Below the pieces are notes generated by a model. That model worked only from the letters and a program-made list of their open reading frames with translations, had not been told where the DNA came from and searched no databases. Positions 1 through 8,715 of a DNA stretch of 64,000 nucleotides are shown one piece after another. Each line of letters starts with the position of its first letter. The first letter of the stretch is position 1. Position numbers and translations under genes: made by a program. The DNA comes from Pseudomonas sp. CC120222-01a (GTDB taxonomy: Bacteria > Pseudomonadota > Gammaproteobacteria > Pseudomonadales > Pseudomonadaceae), in contig NZ_QEQQ01000006.1 of NCBI RefSeq assembly GCF_003097235.1, forward strand, positions 62,001-126,000, written 5' to 3'.

Positions 1-1
1 G

Positions 2-2176
2 CCCTGCTACGCCTTCGAAGGCGTGCGCATCGCCATCACCCACGAAGACATCCCGGGCCTGAAGGACATCGGCCCGGTGGTCGCCGGCGACCCGCTGCTG
101 GCCATCGACAAGGTCGAGTTCTTCGGCCAGCCGGTGCTCGCCGTGGCGGCCCGCGACCTGGATACTGCGCGCCGTGCGGCCATGGCTGCCATCGTCGAGT
201 ACGAAGACCTGGAGCCGGTGCTGGACGTGGTCGATGCCTTGCGCAAGAAGCACTTCGTGCTCGACAGCCACACCCACCAGCGCGGCGATTCGGCCGCCGC
301 CCTGGCCAGCGCCCCGCACCGCCTGCAAGGCACCCTGCACATCGGCGGCCAGGAGCACTTCTACCTGGAAACCCAGATCTCCTCGGTGATGCCCACCGAG
401 GACGGCGGCATGATCGTCTACTGCTCCACGCAGAACCCCACCGAAGTGCAGAAGCTGGTCGCCGAAGTACTCGACGTGCCGATGAACAAGGTGGTGCTGG
501 ACATGCGCCGCATGGGCGGCGGCTTCGGCGGCAAGGAAACCCAGGCGGCCAGCCCGGCCTGCCTGTGCGCAGTGGTCGCGCGCCTGACCGGCCAGCCGAC
601 CAAGATGCGCCTGCCACGGGTCGAAGACATGACCATGACCGGCAAGCGCCACCCGTTCTATGTAGAGTACGACGTCGGCTTCGACGACGATGGCCGCCTG
701 CACGGCATCAACCTCGACCTGGCCGGCAACTGCGGCTACTCGCCCGACCTGTCCGGCTCGATCGTCGACCGCGCCATGTTCCACTCCGACAACGCCTACT
801 ACCTGGGCGATGCCACCGTGCACGGCCACCGCTGCAAGACCAACACCGCCTCCAATACTGCCTACCGGGGCTTCGGCGGCCCGCAGGGGATGGTCGCCAT
901 CGAACAGGTGATGGACCACATCGCCCGCCACCTGGGCCGCGACCCGCTGGCCGTGCGCAAGGCCAACTATTACGGCAAGACCGAACGCAACGTCACCCAC
1001 TACTACCAGACCGTCGAGCACAACATGCTCGAGGAGATGACCGCCGAACTGGAAGCCAGCAGCGACTACGCCGAGCGCCGCGAGTCGATCCGCCGCTTCA
1101 ACGCCAACAGCCCGGTCCTGAAAAAGGGCCTGGCGCTGACGCCGGTCAAGTTCGGTATCTCGTTCACCGCCACCTTCCTCAACCAGGCCGGTGCGCTGAT
1201 CCACATCTACACCGACGGCAGCATTCACCTGAACCATGGCGGCACCGAGATGGGCCAGGGCCTGAACACCAAGGTGGCACAGGTGGTGGCGCAGGTGTTC
1301 CAGGTCGATTTCAGCCGCATCCAGATCACCGCCACCAACACCGACAAAGTGCCCAACACTTCGCCGACCGCCGCTTCGAGTGGCGCCGACCTGAACGGCA
1401 AGGCTGCCCAGAACGCTGCCGAGATCCTCAAGAAGCGCCTCACCGAGTTTGCCGCACGGCACTATCAGGTGACCGAGGAAGACGTCGAATTCCGCAACGG
1501 CCATGTGCGCGTGCGCGACCAGATCGTCAGCTTCGAGCAACTGGTGCAGCAGGCGTACTTTGCCCAGGTGTCGCTGTCGACCACCGGTTTCTACCGCACG
1601 CCGAAGATCTACTACGACCGCAGCCAGGCACGCGGCCGGCCGTTCTACTACTTCGCCTTCGGCGCTGCCTGCGTGGAAGTGATCGTCGACACCCTGACCG
1701 GCGAGTACAAGATGCTGCGCGCCGACATCCTGCATGACGTAGGCGATTCGCTGAACCCGGCCATCGACATCGGCCAGGTCGAAGGCGGCTTCATCCAGGG
1801 CATGGGCTGGCTGACCACCGAAGAGCTGGTGTGGAACGCCAAGGGCAAGCTGATGACCAACGGCCCGGCCAGCTACAAGATCCCGGCGGTGGCCGACATG
1901 CCGCTGGACCTGCGGGTGAAGCTGGTGGAAAACCGCAAGAACCCGGAAGACACCGTGTTCCACTCCAAGGCCGTGGGCGAGCCGCCGTTCATGCTTGGCA
2001 TCGCTGCCTGGTGTGCGCTCAAGGACGCCGTGGCCAGCATCGCCGACTACCGCGTGCAGCCACAGGTGGATGCGCCGGCGACGCCGGAGCGGGTGTTGTG
2101 GGGATGCGAGCAGATGCGCAAGGCGGTGGCTGCAGCGCAGCCGACTCAACAGGAACTGGAAATCGTCACTCAGTAA
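2..2176 (+). CDS. xdhB: Xanthine dehydrogenase, molybdopterin-binding subunit (5'-truncated by window edge)
   Basis: Large molybdenum-cofactor subunit of xanthine dehydrogenase, oxidising hypoxanthine and xanthine to urate together with the FAD/2Fe-2S subunit XdhA, which should lie just upstream of the window. The frame is open from base 2, so the gene is cut only by the window edge; 725 residues are visible. Family motifs are intact: the glycine-rich Moco loop GGGFGGKE (about 514-537), TAYRGFGGPQG (about 860-890), GGTEMGQG (about 1240) and the catalytic-Glu motif GEPP (about 1977-1988). It is followed after a REP pair by xdhC. An internal GTG at 23 is not the true start, because homology continues upstream of it. 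Confidence 0.95.
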   Translation, partial: PCYAFEGVRIAITHEDIPGLKDIGPVVAGDPLLAIDKVEFFGQPVLAVAARDLDTARRAAMAAIVEYEDLEPVLDVVDALRKKHFVLDSHTHQRGDSAAALASAPHRLQGTLHIGGQEHFYLETQISSVMPTEDGGMIVYCSTQNPTEVQKLVAEVLDVPMNKVVLDMRRMGGGFGGKETQAASPACLCAVVARLTGQPTKMRLPRVEDMTMTGKRHPFYVEYDVGFDDDGRLHGINLDLAGNCGYSPDLSGSIVDRAMFHSDNAYYLGDATVHGHRCKTNTASNTAYRGFGGPQGMVAIEQVMDHIARHLGRDPLAVRKANYYGKTERNVTHYYQTVEHNMLEEMTAELEASSDYAERRESIRRFNANSPVLKKGLALTPVKFGISFTATFLNQAGALIHIYTDGSIHLNHGGTEMGQGLNTKVAQVVAQVFQVDFSRIQITATNTDKVPNTSPTAASSGADLNGKAAQNAAEILKKRLTEFAARHYQVTEEDVEFRNGHVRVRDQIVSFEQLVQQAYFAQVSLSTTGFYRTPKIYYDRSQARGRPFYYFAFGAACVEVIVDTLTGEYKMLRADILHDVGDSLNPAIDIGQVEGGFIQGMGWLTTEELVWNAKGKLMTNGPASYKIPAVADMPLDLRVKLVENRKNPEDTVFHSKAVGEPPFMLGIAAWCALKDAVASIADYRVQPQVDAPATPERVLWGCEQMRKAVAAAQPTQQELEIVTQ

Positions 2177-2196
2177 CACCGTAGGACCGCTTTTTT

Positions 2197-2309
2197 GTGG
2201 GAGCGGCCTTGCGTCGCGAAAGGGTCGCGAAGCGGCCCCGGGATGTGTGCTGCAACATAGAGTTTTGGGGCTGCTGCGCAGCCCTTTCGCGACGCAAGGC
2301 CGCTCCCAC
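2197..2309. repeat. Inverted pair of REP elements (REPIN)
   Basis: Two near-identical REP units face each other: GTGGGAGCGGCCTTGCGTCG at the left end and its reverse complement at the right end, about 70 nt apart. Each arm is followed by a short G+C-rich palindrome. It fills the xdhB-xdhC gap. Confidence 0.85.
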
Positions 2310-2347
2310 ACAAAGCGGGCCGTGTTGATCTGAAGAGGATCTGAATC

Positions 2348-3193
2348 ATGCACCAATGGATCAACGCCCTCGCCGACCACCAGTCCCGCGGCGAAGCCTG
2401 CGTGCTGGTGACCATCATCGAGGAGCGCGGCTCGACCCCGCGCAACGCTGGCTCGAAGATGGTCGTCAGCGCCACCGGCCTGTTCGACACCATCGGCGGC
2501 GGCCACCTGGAATACAAGGCCCTGCACATCGCCCGGCAGATGCTCGAGGAACACCGCAACACCCCGCACCTGGAGCGCTTCAGCCTCGGCGCCAGCCTCG
2601 GCCAGTGCTGCGGCGGTGCCACCGTGTTGCTGTTCGAGCCGATGGCTGCGGTGCAGGCCGAGATCGCCGTGTTCGGCGCGGGCCATGTCGGCCGTGCTCT
2701 GGTACCCTTGCTCGCCGCGCTGCCCTGCCGGGTGCGCTGGATCGACTCGCGTGAACAGGAATTCCCCGAACTCATCCCCAACGGGGTGAGCAAGGTCGTC
2801 AGTGAAGAACCGGTCGACGAAGTCGCGGACCTGCCGCCAGGCAGCTACTGCATCGTCATGACCCACAATCACCAGCTCGACCTGGAACTGACCGCCGCCA
2901 TTCTCAAGCGCAACGATTTCACCTGGTTCGGCCTGATTGGCTCGAAGACCAAGCGGGTCAAGTTCGAGCACCGCCTGCGCGAGCGCGGCTACGACGATGC
3001 CGTGCTGGCGCGCATGCGCTGCCCGATGGGCCTGCCCGAGGTCAAGGGCAAGCTGCCGATCGAGATTGCCGTGTCCATCGCCGGCGAAATCATTGCCACC
3101 TACAACGCCTGCTTCGGCCAGCACGACGCTGCCGCCAACGCTGGCCCCATTGCCCAGTTGCTGCCGCCCTCCCGGCGCAGCCAAGCCATTTGA
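2348..3193 (+). CDS. xdhC: Xanthine dehydrogenase accessory protein XdhC
   Basis: 281-residue chaperone that binds and sulfurates molybdenum cofactor before its insertion into XdhB; it is not part of the mature enzyme. An N-terminal XdhC/CoxI domain is seen (VTIIEERGSTPRNAGSKM near residue 20-38, then GGGHLEYKA), followed by a Rossmann-type domain with AVFGAGHVGRAL at about residue 113. Length is normal for the family. The ATG at 2348 follows a purine-rich GAAGAGGATC ribosome binding site. It is 10 nt upstream of guaD and surely cotranscribed with it. Confidence 0.95.
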   Translation: MHQWINALADHQSRGEACVLVTIIEERGSTPRNAGSKMVVSATGLFDTIGGGHLEYKALHIARQMLEEHRNTPHLERFSLGASLGQCCGGATVLLFEPMAAVQAEIAVFGAGHVGRALVPLLAALPCRVRWIDSREQEFPELIPNGVSKVVSEEPVDEVADLPPGSYCIVMTHNHQLDLELTAAILKRNDFTWFGLIGSKTKRVKFEHRLRERGYDDAVLARMRCPMGLPEVKGKLPIEIAVSIAGEIIATYNACFGQHDAAANAGPIAQLLPPSRRSQAI

Positions 3194-3203
3194 CGAGTGT
3201 GTT

Positions 3204-4508
3204 ATGACCGTTACCCGCAAAGCCTACCGTGCCGCCATCCTGCACAGCATCGCCGACCCGGCCGAGGTAGGCCTGGACGCTTCCCATGAGTACTTCGAGG
3301 ACGGCCTGCTGGTGATCGACGATGGCCGCATCAGCGCCGTTGGCCCGGCCAGCGAGCTGCTGCCGAGCCTGGCAGCCGACATCGAGGTGGTGCATTACCA
3401 GGACGCACTGATCACCCCGGGCTTCATCGATACCCACATTCACTTCCCGCAGACCGGCATGATCGGCTCGTACGGCGAGCAACTGCTGGACTGGCTGAAT
3501 ACCTACACCTTCCCTTGCGAAAAGCAGTTCGCCGACAAGGAGCACGCCGACAAGGTGGCGAAGATCTTCCTCAAGGAACTGCTGCGCAACGGCACCACCA
3601 CCGCCCTGGTGTTCGGCAGCGTGCACCCGCAGTCGGTCAACGCCCTGTTCGAAGAAGCCGAGCGCCTGGACCTGCGGATGATTGCCGGCAAGGTGATGAT
3701 GGACCGCAACGCCCCGGACTACCTGACCGACACCGCCGAGTCCGGTTACACCGAAAGCAAGCAGCTGATCGAGCGCTGGCATGGCAAGGGCCGCCTGCAC
3801 TACGCAGTGACCCCACGCTTCGCCCCGACCAGCACGCCGGAACAACTGGCCCTGGCCGGTCAGTTGCTGAAGGAATACCCGGGCCTTTACCTGCACACCC
3901 ACCTGTCCGAGAACCTCAAGGAAATCGACTGGGTGAAAGAACTGTTCCCCGAGCAGAAAGGCTACCTGGACGTCTACGACCACTTCGAGCTGCTCAGCGA
4001 GCGCTCAGTGTTCGCCCACGGCGTGCACCTGTGCGACAGCGAATGCCAGCGCCTGGCGGAAACCGGCTCGGCCGTGGCCTTCTGCCCGACCTCCAACCTG
4101 TTCCTCGGCAGCGGCCTGTTCAACCTGCCCCAGGCCGAGCGCTTCAAGGTCAACGTGGGCCTGGGCACCGACGTCGGCGCCGGCACCAGCTTCTCGCTGC
4201 TCAACACCCTGAACGAGGCGTACAAGGTGATGCAGCTGCAAGGCGCGCGCCTGCACCCGTATAAGTCGCTGTACCTGGCCACCCTCGGCGGCGCTCGCGC
4301 CTTGCGCCTGGACGACCGTATCGGCAGTCTGCGCCCGGGCAACGATGCCGACTTCGTGGTGCTCGACTACAAGGCCACGCCGCTGCTGGACTACCGCATT
4401 CAGCAGTCCAGCAGCATTGAAGAAACCCTGTTCGTACTAACCACCCTGGGCGACGACCGCACCGTGCGCGAAACCTACGCCGCGGGGCGTTGCGTGCACC
4501 AGCGCTAA
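3204..4508 (+). CDS. guaD: Guanine deaminase
   Basis: 434-residue zinc amidohydrolase converting guanine to xanthine, the substrate of the xanthine dehydrogenase encoded just upstream. The metal-binding HxH is H78/H80 within [11 protein letters not shown]; further metal and substrate ligands are in HTHLSEN, FAHGVHL and [11 protein letters not shown]. The ATG at 3204 ([10 protein letters not shown]) is chosen because it sits 10 nt after the xdhC stop and matches the family's usual length; the frame is open further upstream inside xdhC but in a non-homologous stretch. It ends 4 nt past the convergent aqpZ stop, so the two 3' ends overlap. Confidence 0.96.
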   Translation: MTVTRKAYRAAILHSIADPAEVGLDASHEYFEDGLLVIDDGRISAVGPASELLPSLAADIEVVHYQDALITPGFIDTHIHFPQTGMIGSYGEQLLDWLNTYTFPCEKQFADKEHADKVAKIFLKELLRNGTTTALVFGSVHPQSVNALFEEAERLDLRMIAGKVMMDRNAPDYLTDTAESGYTESKQLIERWHGKGRLHYAVTPRFAPTSTPEQLALAGQLLKEYPGLYLHTHLSENLKEIDWVKELFPEQKGYLDVYDHFELLSERSVFAHGVHLCDSECQRLAETGSAVAFCPTSNLFLGSGLFNLPQAERFKVNVGLGTDVGAGTSFSLLNTLNEAYKVMQLQGARLHPYKSLYLATLGGARALRLDDRIGSLRPGNDADFVVLDYKATPLLDYRIQQSSSIEETLFVLTTLGDDRTVRETYAAGRCVHQR

Positions 4509-5203
4509 GGTTCTTTCGCCAGCCCCCGGTACAGCGCGCCGCCGATCGCAGCCCCGATCAGCGGCGCCACCCAGAACAGCCACAGCTGCTGCAAGGCCCA
4601 GCCGCCGACGAACAAGGCCGGCCCCGTGCTACGTGCGGGGTTGACCGAGGTATTGGTCACCGGGATCGAGATCAGGTGGATCAGGGTCAGGGCCAGGCCG
4701 ATGGCAATCGGCGCGAAACCTGCCGGGGCACGGGCGTCAGTGGCGCCCATGATCACCACCAGGAACATGGCGGTCATCACCACTTCACTGACAAAGCCCG
4801 CGCCCAGCGTGTAGCCGCCAGGCGAATGGTCGGCGTAACCGTTGGACGCCAGGCCCGAGGACAGCTCGAAGCCGGCCTTGCCGCTGGCGATGAGATAGAT
4901 CACGCCAGCGGCCAGGATGGCGCCGATCACCTGGGCGATCACATAGGGCAGCAGCTCTTTGGCCGGGAAGCGGCCACCGACCACCAGCCCGAACGACACG
5001 GCGGGGTTGAGATGACAACCGGAGATATGACCGATGGCAAAGGCCATGGTCAGCACGGTAAGACCGAAGGCGAAGGCGACACCGAGCACACCGATGCCGA
5101 CGGGAGAACTGGCTGCGAGTACGGCACTGCCACAACCACCAAGAACCAACCAGAAGGTGCCGATCAGCTCGGCCCCCATCCGTGTACCCAGAGACATGGT
5201 CAT
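4505..5203 (-). CDS. aqpZ: Aquaporin Z
   Basis: 232-residue six-helix major intrinsic protein forming an inner-membrane water channel. Both pore motifs are present, HLNPAVSFG and SVNPARS, and the stretch [19 protein letters not shown] is the AqpZ-type signature, with the selectivity-filter His and Arg that favour water over glycerol. ATG at 5203 is preferred over an upstream Met because GAGG lies about 8 nt before it. Its place inside a purine locus suggests no direct enzymatic role; passage of ammonia or other small neutral products is possible but not shown. Convergent with guaD. Confidence 0.93.
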   Translation of the reverse strand: MTMSLGTRMGAELIGTFWLVLGGCGSAVLAASSPVGIGVLGVAFAFGLTVLTMAFAIGHISGCHLNPAVSFGLVVGGRFPAKELLPYVIAQVIGAILAAGVIYLIASGKAGFELSSGLASNGYADHSPGGYTLGAGFVSEVVMTAMFLVVIMGATDARAPAGFAPIAIGLALTLIHLISIPVTNTSVNPARSTGPALFVGGWALQQLWLFWVAPLIGAAIGGALYRGLAKEP

Positions 5204-5310
5204 CGACCTTTCCTCAAGTAGTGGAACGCAATGGATGCGCAAGCCCAACTGCTTGATGAAGGTTTGCTCACAAGAATTTAGCAGAGGTTTGGCTATTGGC
5301 CAGTAACGAC

Positions 5311-5334
5311 GAAGGGCTGCAAATGCAGCCCTTC
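5311..5334. terminator. Hairpin, probable transcription terminator
   Basis: Perfect 10-bp stem GAAGGGCTGC/GCAGCCCTTC with an AAAT loop, just downstream of the minus-strand GntR gene and upstream of aqpZ. There is no clear U-tract, so intrinsic termination is only probable. Confidence 0.55.
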
Positions 5335-5353
5335 GGTCACATCAGGCAAACGA

Positions 5354-6109
5354 TCAACCCTTGGCCGACACCTTGGGCTTTTTCAGCAGGTGCGAGAACA
5401 CGGCATGCAGGTCGTCCGAGGCGCTTTCCTCGTCCAGGTTCAGCTTGCTGTCGATATGGTCCATGTGGTGCATCATCAGGCTCACCGCCTGCTCGGCATC
5501 ACGCGCCTCAATCGCATCGATCAGCTGCATGTGCTCGTCATACGAGCAGTGCGAGCGGGTGCCAGTTTCATACTGGGCGATGATCAGCGAAGTTTGCGAC
5601 ACCAGGCTGCGCTGGAAGCTGACCAGCGGGGCATTGCCAGCGGCTTCAGCCAACTTCAGGTGAAACTCGCCGGACAGGCGGATACCGGCGCCGCGGTCGC
5701 CACGGGAGAAGCTGTCGCGCTCCTCGCGCACCATCTGACGCAGTTCGTTGAGCTGCTCCAGCGTCGCGTGCTGCACGGCCAACTCGGTGATGGCACGTTC
5801 GACCATGCGCCGCGAGAAGAACACCTGACGTGCCTCTTCAACCGTCGGGCTGGCCACCACCGCACCGCGATTGGGCCGCAGCAGCACCACGCTTTCATGG
5901 GCCAGGCGCGACAGGGCGCGGCGGATGATGGTGCGGCTGACGCCAAAGATCTCGCCCAGCGCTTCCTCGCTCAACTTGGTGCCCGGCGCCAATCGCTGCT
6001 CGAGAATCGCCTCGAAGATGTGCGCGTAGACGATGTCGTCCTGGGTACCACTGCGGCCGGCCTTGCCAGTACGCGCAGGTTTTTTCAGAGGTTGCAGCTG
6101 TTCGTTCAT
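5354..6109 (-). CDS. GntR-family (FadR/FCD subfamily) transcriptional regulator
   Basis: 251-residue DNA-binding regulator. An N-terminal winged helix (ISRTIIRRALSRL-type segment after LSEEALGEIFGVS) is followed by an all-helical FCD ligand domain with the metal-binding His pattern FHLKLAEAAGN and a later SYDEHMQLIDAI helix. ATG at 6109 (MNEQLQPLKK) fits the family better than the more upstream start at 6145. It is transcribed divergently from the AzgA permease gene, and its own promoter region has two TTGTACACAR sites (6145 and 6244). I infer that it controls the purine/glyoxylate genes through the TTGTAYACAA palindrome repeated in the window; the inducer is unknown. Confidence 0.88.
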   Translation of the reverse strand: MNEQLQPLKKPARTGKAGRSGTQDDIVYAHIFEAILEQRLAPGTKLSEEALGEIFGVSRTIIRRALSRLAHESVVLLRPNRGAVVASPTVEEARQVFFSRRMVERAITELAVQHATLEQLNELRQMVREERDSFSRGDRGAGIRLSGEFHLKLAEAAGNAPLVSFQRSLVSQTSLIIAQYETGTRSHCSYDEHMQLIDAIEARDAEQAVSLMMHHMDHIDSKLNLDEESASDDLHAVFSHLLKKPKVSAKG

Positions 6110-6144
6110 GGGCTCTCGAGGCACGAAGAGAAAGTATGGCGCCA

Positions 6145-6154
6145 TTGTACACAG
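6145..6154. promoter_or_regulatory. TTGTACACAG operator-like site, GntR gene
   Basis: One mismatch to the TTGTAYACAA palindrome. It lies 36 nt upstream of the chosen GntR start and could mediate autoregulation. Confidence 0.45.
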
Positions 6155-6243
6155 GCTGAGGCGATTCCGCAGGGGGCGTTTTACCTATATAGCCGTTGTA
6201 CGACGCATTGCGCACACAAAAGATAAAACATTATTTGCATTCT

Positions 6244-6253
6244 TTGTACACAA
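6244..6253. promoter_or_regulatory. TTGTACACAA operator-like site, GntR/AzgA divergent promoters
   Basis: Exact TTGTACACAA in the AT-rich middle of the 285-bp divergent region between the GntR gene and the AzgA permease. It is shared in form with sites at 8449, 8632, 20605, 20745, 34074 and 51031. Confidence 0.6.
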
Positions 6254-6360
6254 AAGCATAATCCATCGGGCAACATCTTGACCCGTGAGTCAACAAAACG
6301 CGTCAGACGTCTGCCTTCCCTCGCGGAGCCACCAAGTGCATTGCTCAGGACCCTGGCTCC

Positions 6361-6374
6361 AACAACAACAAGAA
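6361..6374 (+). promoter_or_regulatory. Hfq/Crc-type A-rich leader motif (AzgA permease)
   Basis: AACAACAACAAGAA matches the AANAANAA pattern bound by Hfq with Crc in pseudomonads. It sits directly before the GAGGAG ribosome binding site (6381), so translation may be repressed when preferred carbon sources are present. Confidence 0.6.
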
Positions 6375-6394
6375 AGACTTGAGGAGTACTCGCT

Positions 6395-7744
6395 GTGGAA
6401 AGCCGCAAATCCGAAGCCCCTACGCTGGATCTCGCGCCGCCGCTCGAAACGAGTTGGCTGGAACGGATTTTCAAACTCAAGCAACACGGCAGCACTGTCA
6501 AAACCGAGCTGATCGCCGGGGTGACCACCTTCATCACCATGGCCTACATCATCTTCGTCAACCCTAACATCATGGCCGACGCCGGCATCGACCATGGTGC
6601 CGCCTTCGTCGCCACCTGCATCGCCGCCGCACTGGGCTGCCTGCTGATGGGCCTGTACGCCAACTGGCCGGTGGGCCTGGCGCCGGGCATGGGGCTGAAT
6701 GCCTTCTTTACCTACACCGTGGTCGGCACCATGGGCTACAACTGGGAAACGGCGCTGGGGGCGGTGTTCGTCTCGGGCGTGCTGTTCATGTTCCTGACCT
6801 TGTCAAAAGTGCGCGAATGGCTGCTCAACAGCATCCCGGTCAGCCTGCGCCATGCCATGGGGGCCGGCGTCGGATTGTTCCTCGGGCTGATCGGCCTGAA
6901 GACCGCCGGCATCATCGTCGACAGCCCCGCCACGCTGATCAAGCTGGGCTCGCTGCATGAGCCGGGGCCACTGCTGGCGGCGCTGTGCTTCCTGCTGATC
7001 GCCATCCTCAGCTACAAGCGGGTGTTCGGGGCGATCCTGATCAGCATCATCGGCGTCACTCTGGCGGGCTGGGGCCTGGGCCTGGTCAAGTTCGGCGGGG
7101 TGATGTCGATGCCGCCGAGCCTGGCACCGACCTGGATGGCCATGGACGTGGCTGGCGTGTTCAACGTCAGCATGATCAGCGTGGTGCTGGCCTTCCTGTT
7201 CGTGCACATGTTCGACACTGCCGGCACCCTGATGGGCGTGGCGCAGCGGGCGAACCTGGTGGCACCTGATGGCCGCATCGAGAACCTGTCCCGTGCGTTG
7301 AAGGCCGACAGTGCTTCCAGCGTGTTCGGTGCTGTGGTCGGCGTGCCACCGGTGACCAGCTATGTAGAAAGTGCCGCTGGTGTAGCAGCAGGTGGCCGTA
7401 CTGGTCTGACTGCAGTGGTGGTGGGCATTCTGTTCGTCGCCGCGATGTTCTTCGCGCCATTGGCTGGAATGATCCCGGCTTACGCAACTGCCGGCGCGCT
7501 GATCTACGTGGCGATGCTGATGATGGGCAGCATGGCGCACATTCATTGGGACGAAGCCACCGACAGTATTCCGGCGATCGTCACGGTAATCATGATGCCG
7601 CTGACCTTCTCCGTCGCCGACGGTATCGCCCTGGGCTTCATCAGCTATGTGGCATTGAAGGCAGGGACCGGCAAGTACAAGGAGATCTCGGCCAGCCTGT
7701 GGGTGCTGTGCGCGATCTTCATTGCCAAGTTCGTGTTCCTCTGA
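6395..7744 (+). CDS. AzgA-type (NCS2/PurP) hypoxanthine/adenine/guanine permease
   Basis: 449-residue multi-helix inner-membrane purine transporter. The family marks are TELIAGVTTFITMAYI in the first helix, GLAPGMGLNAFF, FLFVHMFDTAGT with its conserved Asp, and GVPPVTSYVESAAG. The GTG start at 6395 is supported by GAGGAG 9 nt upstream. It is divergent from the GntR gene and ends at a strong terminator. Sequence points to a nucleobase:proton symporter of the AzgA group; which of hypoxanthine, adenine or guanine is preferred cannot be read from the sequence. Confidence 0.92.
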   Translation: MESRKSEAPTLDLAPPLETSWLERIFKLKQHGSTVKTELIAGVTTFITMAYIIFVNPNIMADAGIDHGAAFVATCIAAALGCLLMGLYANWPVGLAPGMGLNAFFTYTVVGTMGYNWETALGAVFVSGVLFMFLTLSKVREWLLNSIPVSLRHAMGAGVGLFLGLIGLKTAGIIVDSPATLIKLGSLHEPGPLLAALCFLLIAILSYKRVFGAILISIIGVTLAGWGLGLVKFGGVMSMPPSLAPTWMAMDVAGVFNVSMISVVLAFLFVHMFDTAGTLMGVAQRANLVAPDGRIENLSRALKADSASSVFGAVVGVPPVTSYVESAAGVAAGGRTGLTAVVVGILFVAAMFFAPLAGMIPAYATAGALIYVAMLMMGSMAHIHWDEATDSIPAIVTVIMMPLTFSVADGIALGFISYVALKAGTGKYKEISASLWVLCAIFIAKFVFL

Positions 7745-7761
7745 CCCTCACCGCACCAACC

Positions 7762-7790
7762 AAGGGCGCTTCGGCGCCCTTTCTTTATTT
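7762..7790 (+). terminator. Rho-independent terminator of the AzgA permease gene
   Basis: AGGGCGC-TTCG-GCGCCCT stem-loop followed by a T-rich run (TTCTTTATTT), 20 nt after the stop codon. Confidence 0.9.
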
Positions 7791-7803
7791 CTATAGCCTG
7801 TAC

Positions 7804-7877
7804 CGGCCCTTTCGCGGGCAAGCCCGCTCCCACAGGAGTTCTTGTGATCCTGTGGGAGCGGGTTTATCGAGGCGTCG
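7804..7877. repeat. Inverted pair of REP elements
   Basis: CGCGGGCAAGCCCGCTCCCACAG faces CTGTGGGAGCGGG across a short spacer, the classic P. putida REP dimer. The right-hand copy is degenerate after GGTTTATCGAGG. Confidence 0.8.
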
Positions 7878-7922
7878 AACCGCCGCGAAGAGGCCAGCAC
7901 AGCTACGACAAAACCAGCAGAC

Positions 7923-7952
7923 GAAAAAAAGCCCGCCAGTGTGGGAGCGGGC
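7923..7952 (-). terminator. Terminator of hiuH, built from a REP half
   Basis: Read on the minus strand, GCCCGC...GCGGGC is followed by a run of seven T, 34 nt beyond the hiuH stop. The stem uses the GTGGGAGCGGG core of a REP unit. Confidence 0.75.
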
Positions 7953-7985
7953 CAAAGGACCTACGAAGATTCTTCTAGCGACCAA

Positions 7986-8339
7986 CTAGCTTCCGCGATA
8001 GGTCGAATAGCTGTACGGCGAGATCAGCAGCGGCACGTGGTAGTGCTCCTGCTTTTCATCAATGCCGAAACGCAGCACGACAACATCCAAAAACGCCGTG
8101 TCCGGCAGCTGCACGCCGCGGGCACGGTAATAGGCGCCAGCGCTGAACTGCAGCTGGTAGACGCCGGTACGGTAATCGTCACCCTGCAGCAGCGGCGCGT
8201 CGACACGGCCATCACTGTTGGTCAGGGCAGTATTCACCAGCTCCAGCTGCTGGCCTTCGACGCGATACAGCTCGACCTTGATCGAGCTGCCTGGGCAGCC
8301 ATGCGCGGCATCCAGTACGTGTGTGGTCAAACGTCCCAT
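7986..8339 (-). CDS. hiuH: 5-hydroxyisourate hydrolase (transthyretin-like)
   Basis: 117-residue transthyretin-related protein hydrolysing 5-hydroxyisourate, the product of urate oxidation, to OHCU. It has the N-terminal motif THVLDAAHGCPG with the catalytic His, the internal Arg-bearing strand, and the diagnostic C-terminal YRGS that separates enzymes from transthyretin. No signal peptide is seen, so it is cytoplasmic. It is divergent from puuE; a TTGTACACAA site lies 110 nt upstream of its start. Also called pucM or uraH in other genomes. Confidence 0.96.
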   Translation of the reverse strand: MGRLTTHVLDAAHGCPGSSIKVELYRVEGQQLELVNTALTNSDGRVDAPLLQGDDYRTGVYQLQFSAGAYYRARGVQLPDTAFLDVVVLRFGIDEKQEHYHVPLLISPYSYSTYRGS

Positions 8340-8448
8340 CTGCTTGTCGCCTCTTGTTCAATCTATGGGCAAAAAATACACAGCCAACGCCCCAACTTAG
8401 GGCCTGCGATGTGCGGGAATGACGCCATTAAGACATTTCACCGCCAGA

Positions 8449-8458
8449 TTGTACACAA
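8449..8458. promoter_or_regulatory. TTGTACACAA operator-like site (hiuH side)
   Basis: Exact 10-mer within ATTGTACACAAT, 110 nt upstream of the hiuH start codon. Confidence 0.6.
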
Positions 8459-8631
8459 TTTTTTAATCCCTTCCGTCGCAGCCCCGGCAAACCGGCCATC
8501 AGTCGCAAATACAGACGCTGTGCAGAGCCTGATGTCATTAACTGACCATTCAGGCAGGTTTCTTGCAACACGTTCTCATGCGACAAAAGGGAAGAAATGC
8601 GGAAAAACAGGCTTACAAAAGATTTCAGAAG

Positions 8632-8641
8632 TTGTATACAA
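8632..8641. promoter_or_regulatory. TTGTATACAA operator-like site (puuE side)
   Basis: Exact self-complementary 10-mer 74 nt upstream of the puuE start, a likely promoter-proximal operator for the puuE-uraD-allA-puuD operon. Confidence 0.65.
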
Positions 8642-8715
8642 TCAGCCCATCCGGTGGTGCGACATCCCGACGCGGCCCGCCCACCCCGCACCAACACACA
8701 AGAAGGAAGACTGCA

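Larger units (their letters stand above)
8340..8715. other. Divergent hiuH/puuE control region
   Basis: 376 bp without a gene between the diverging hiuH and puuE starts. It holds TTGTACACAA (8449) nearer hiuH and TTGTATACAA (8632) nearer puuE, plus AT-rich stretches. A long open frame running into puuE from 8563 is not used as a start because family homology begins at 8716. Confidence 0.7.

Noticed and set aside
2..2176. xdhB as a truncated pseudogene starting at GTG 23
   Set aside because: The frame remains open to the first base of the window and homology continues, so only the window edge cuts the gene.
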